This document shows positions 13,353 to 15,745 of a stretch of 15,745 bases of DNA, in pieces (positions within the stretch are counted from its first letter, which is position 1; each line of letters begins with the position of its first letter). The stretch lies in NCBI GenBank assembly GCA_021799555.1, contig JAJZAG010000048.1, positions 1-15,745 of the forward strand, given 5' to 3'. Source of the stretch: Deltaproteobacteria bacterium (lineage in GTDB: Bacteria; Desulfobacterota; Binatia; Binatales; Binataceae). Position numbers and translations under genes: made by a program. Under the pieces are notes generated by a model that was not told the DNA's origin, ran no database searches, and was given only the letters and a program-made list of their open reading frames with translations.

Positions 13353-15745
13353 ATGGCTGAGACCAACGGCAACGAACCGATCCGTAACGAACCTTCGCTG
13401 CTCAATATCGAAGACGACATGCGCCAGTCCTACCTGGACTATGCGATGTCGGTAAATGTCGGGCGCGCACTGCCCGTGATTCGCGACGGACTCAAGCCCG
13501 TCCATCGCAGAATCCTGTACGCGATGTTCCGCGCCGGCCTGCTCGCAAACCGCCGCTATATCAAGTGCGCCGCTGTGGTCGGCGACGTGCTCGGAAAATA
13601 TCATCCCCACGGCGACATGTCGGTTTACGACGCTCTTGCCCGGATGGCGCAGCCGTTCAGCATGCGCTACCCGCTGATCGATGGACAGGGCAACTTCGGC
13701 TCGGTCGATGGCGACCCGCCCGCCGCGATGCGGTACACCGAGTGCAAACTCACCCGCCTGGCCGAGCGCTTGCTGCTCGATATCGATAAGGAAACCGTCG
13801 ATTTCGTTCCTAACTACGACGGCTCGCAGGAGGAACCCGACGTTTTGCCCGCCGAGATTCCGAATCTGCTGATGAATGGATCCGACGGGATCGCGGTCGG
13901 GATGGCGACAAATATCCCGCCGCACAATCTCACTGAGGTCTGCGACGCCTTGCTCGCGCTGATCGAGAATCCGGCGCTGACGATGGAGCAGATTCTCGAC
14001 ATCATTCCTGGCCCCGATTTTCCCACCGGCGGCCAGTTGCTTGGCCGTCAAGCGATCCGGCAGGCGTACCTGACCGGACGCGGTTCGCTGCTGATGCGCG
14101 CGCTGGCCGCGATCGAGACCGACAAGCGCTCGGGACGTTCATCGATCATCGTGCGCGAGATTCCGTACCAGGTGAACAAAGCCCGGCTCATCGAGCGGAT
14201 GGCCGAGCTGGTTAACGACAAGCGTCTTGACGGTATCAGCGATTTGCGCGACGAGTCCGACCGCGACGGAATGCGAATCGTAATCGAGCTCAAACGCGAT
14301 GCCGAACCACGCATCGTGCTCAACCAACTCTACAAACTGACGCAGATGCAGCAGAGCTACGGGATTATTCTGCTCGGCATCCACGAGGGACGCCCCCGCG
14401 AGCTAAACTTGCGCGACATCCTGCTCGCCTTCATCGACCATCGCAAAATCGTGCTCACGCGGCGCACCCAGTTCGAGCTGCGCGAGGCGGAAGCGCGGCT
14501 GCATATCCTCGAAGGCCTGCTTATCGCACTGAAGAACCTCGACGCGGTGATCAAGCTGATCCGCGCGTCGAAGGACGCGGAAGCCGCGCGCTCGGGCCTG
14601 ATGCGCCAATTCAGTCTGACGCAAATCCAGGCTCAGGCGATCCTCGATTTGACGCTGCGGCGGCTGACCTCGCTTGAACGGGAAAAGATCGAGAACGAGC
14701 ACAAGGAAGTCGAGGATACGATCAAGCGGCTCAAGAAGATCCTCGCCGACGAGAGGGAGCTCATGAAGCTCATCGCGAACGACCTGCGTTCGATCAAAGA
14801 GGAATTCGGCGACGCGCGCCGCACCCAAATCGTTGAAGCCGAAGGTGAATTCTCGATCGAGGATCTGATCGTCGAAGAAGACGTACTCGTCACTGTTACC
14901 CATGGCGGCTACATCAAGCGCACACCGCTCTCGCTATACCGGACCCAAAAGCGGGGAGGCCGCGGCAAGATCGGCGCGACCACCAGCGAAGAGGATTTCG
15001 TCGAGCATCTCGAACGCGTATCGACTCACGACCGCCTGATGTTCTTCACCAGCATGGGCAAGGTCTATCAACTCAAGGCCTACGAGATGCCCGAGGGTGG
15101 ACGCGCGGCCAAGGGCCGCTCGGTCGCCAACCTTTTGAGTCTCGGCGCCGACGAAACGTTGCAAGCCTTTTTGCCGGTGCCGCGCGAGATGGCGGGGAAG
15201 TTCGTGTTTTTCTCGACCCGGCGCGGGCGCGTCAAGAAAACTCCGCTCGAAGAATTCGACAATATCCGCTCGACCGGCATCATCGCGATTAACCTCGAAG
15301 ACGGCGACTCGCTCGTCGATGTGCGCATCACGGACGGCAATCAGCAAATCGTGCTCTCGACTCGCGCCGGACAGGCGATTCGCTTCAAGGAAGAAGAAGT
15401 CCGCCCGATGGGCCGCGCGACCTCCGGCGTCACCGGCATGGAGCTCGAGACCGAGACGATCAAAGAGGGCAAGACCGTTACCCTGGTCGAAGACGAAGTC
15501 GTTTCAATGTCCACCGTTCGCGACGACGAAACCCTGTTGACCGTGAGCGAACTGGGTTTCGGCAAGCGCACCGCGGCCGGCGAATACCGGCTCACGCATC
15601 GCGGCGGCAAGGGCGTCATCACGATGAACGTGACCGACAAAACCGGCAAGGTGATCTCCGTGCGCCAGGTTGGCACCGACGACCAGCTCATGCTGATCAC
15701 CGACGGCGGAAAGATCATCCGGCTGAAAGTCAAAGACGTTCGAAT
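13353..15745 (+). CDS. gyrA: GyrA, DNA gyrase subunit A (3' end cut by window edge)
   Basis: GyrA cleaves and rejoins DNA in the gyrase A2B2 complex. The 797 visible residues start with an acidic leader, then DDMRQSYLDYAMSVNVGRALP. The winged-helix region has GKYHPHGDMSVYD and the catalytic Tyr128 in AAMRYTE. A coiled-coil stretch lies around residues 435-490. The C-terminal pinwheel begins near 520 and contains the gyrase-specific GyrA box QKRGGRG (532-538), which separates it from ParC. The place of E. coli Ser83 is Met89, followed by Ser90 for Ala84; Asp87 is kept as Asp93. GGAG lies 11 bases before the ATG. The normal length is about 820-880 residues, so only the last part is missing. Confidence 0.97.
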   Translation, partial: MAETNGNEPIRNEPSLLNIEDDMRQSYLDYAMSVNVGRALPVIRDGLKPVHRRILYAMFRAGLLANRRYIKCAAVVGDVLGKYHPHGDMSVYDALARMAQPFSMRYPLIDGQGNFGSVDGDPPAAMRYTECKLTRLAERLLLDIDKETVDFVPNYDGSQEEPDVLPAEIPNLLMNGSDGIAVGMATNIPPHNLTEVCDALLALIENPALTMEQILDIIPGPDFPTGGQLLGRQAIRQAYLTGRGSLLMRALAAIETDKRSGRSSIIVREIPYQVNKARLIERMAELVNDKRLDGISDLRDESDRDGMRIVIELKRDAEPRIVLNQLYKLTQMQQSYGIILLGIHEGRPRELNLRDILLAFIDHRKIVLTRRTQFELREAEARLHILEGLLIALKNLDAVIKLIRASKDAEAARSGLMRQFSLTQIQAQAILDLTLRRLTSLEREKIENEHKEVEDTIKRLKKILADERELMKLIANDLRSIKEEFGDARRTQIVEAEGEFSIEDLIVEEDVLVTVTHGGYIKRTPLSLYRTQKRGGRGKIGATTSEEDFVEHLERVSTHDRLMFFTSMGKVYQLKAYEMPEGGRAAKGRSVANLLSLGADETLQAFLPVPREMAGKFVFFSTRRGRVKKTPLEEFDNIRSTGIIAINLEDGDSLVDVRITDGNQQIVLSTRAGQAIRFKEEEVRPMGRATSGVTGMELETETIKEGKTVTLVEDEVVSMSTVRDDETLLTVSELGFGKRTAAGEYRLTHRGGKGVITMNVTDKTGKVISVRQVGTDDQLMLITDGGKIIRLKVKDVR

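Noticed and set aside
13353..15745. ParC (topoisomerase IV) instead of GyrA
   Set aside because: The GyrA box QKRGGRG and the adjacency to a gyrase-type GyrB favour gyrase.

Overview
The window is a gene-dense piece of GC-rich bacterial chromosome (about 60% GC by eye). The gyrase B subunit has the full proteobacterial length (804 residues) with the long insert after the Toprim domain. Together with an adjacent gyrA and a selA gene, this suggests a proteobacterium-like or deltaproteobacterium-like lineage, probably uncultured. The sequence alone does not fix the taxon. I see no tRNA, rRNA, insertion sequence, CRISPR array or phage gene.

Layout. (1) Positions 1-2774, minus strand: an MFS exporter, biotin synthase bioB, and the 5' end of selA (selenocysteine synthase), which runs off the left edge. 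(2) 2833-6948, sugar block: a GH36 alpha-galactosidase on the plus strand faces a minus-strand pair, a sugar-1-phosphate nucleotidyltransferase followed by galactokinase galK with a 4-base ATGA overlap. These could release, phosphorylate and nucleotide-activate galactose. No galT is present. (3) 7044-10321, plus strand: a RibBA-like protein, a short DsbD-type membrane thiol reductase, and a CADD/PqqC-like haem-oxygenase-fold diiron protein. (4) 10322-10602: an AT-richer gap with a possible 37-codon ORF, an AT-rich inverted repeat and a good sigma70-type promoter for gyrB. (5) 10603-15745, plus strand: gyrB, a 77-residue CxxC protein, a 17-codon ORF that abuts gyrA, and gyrA, which runs off the right edge.

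Most genes are housekeeping, but several details are odd. The RibBA-like protein has lost key residues in both halves: the two DHBP-synthase histidines and all three GTP-cyclohydrolase II zinc cysteines. The diiron protein keeps the CADD metal-ligand pattern but lacks the Tyr and Lys that CADD consumes to make p-aminobenzoate. Both gyrase subunits differ at the classical quinolone-determining positions (GyrA Met for Ser83, GyrB Gln for Asp426, E. coli numbering). These residue comparisons rest on recalled family sequences, not on database searches.
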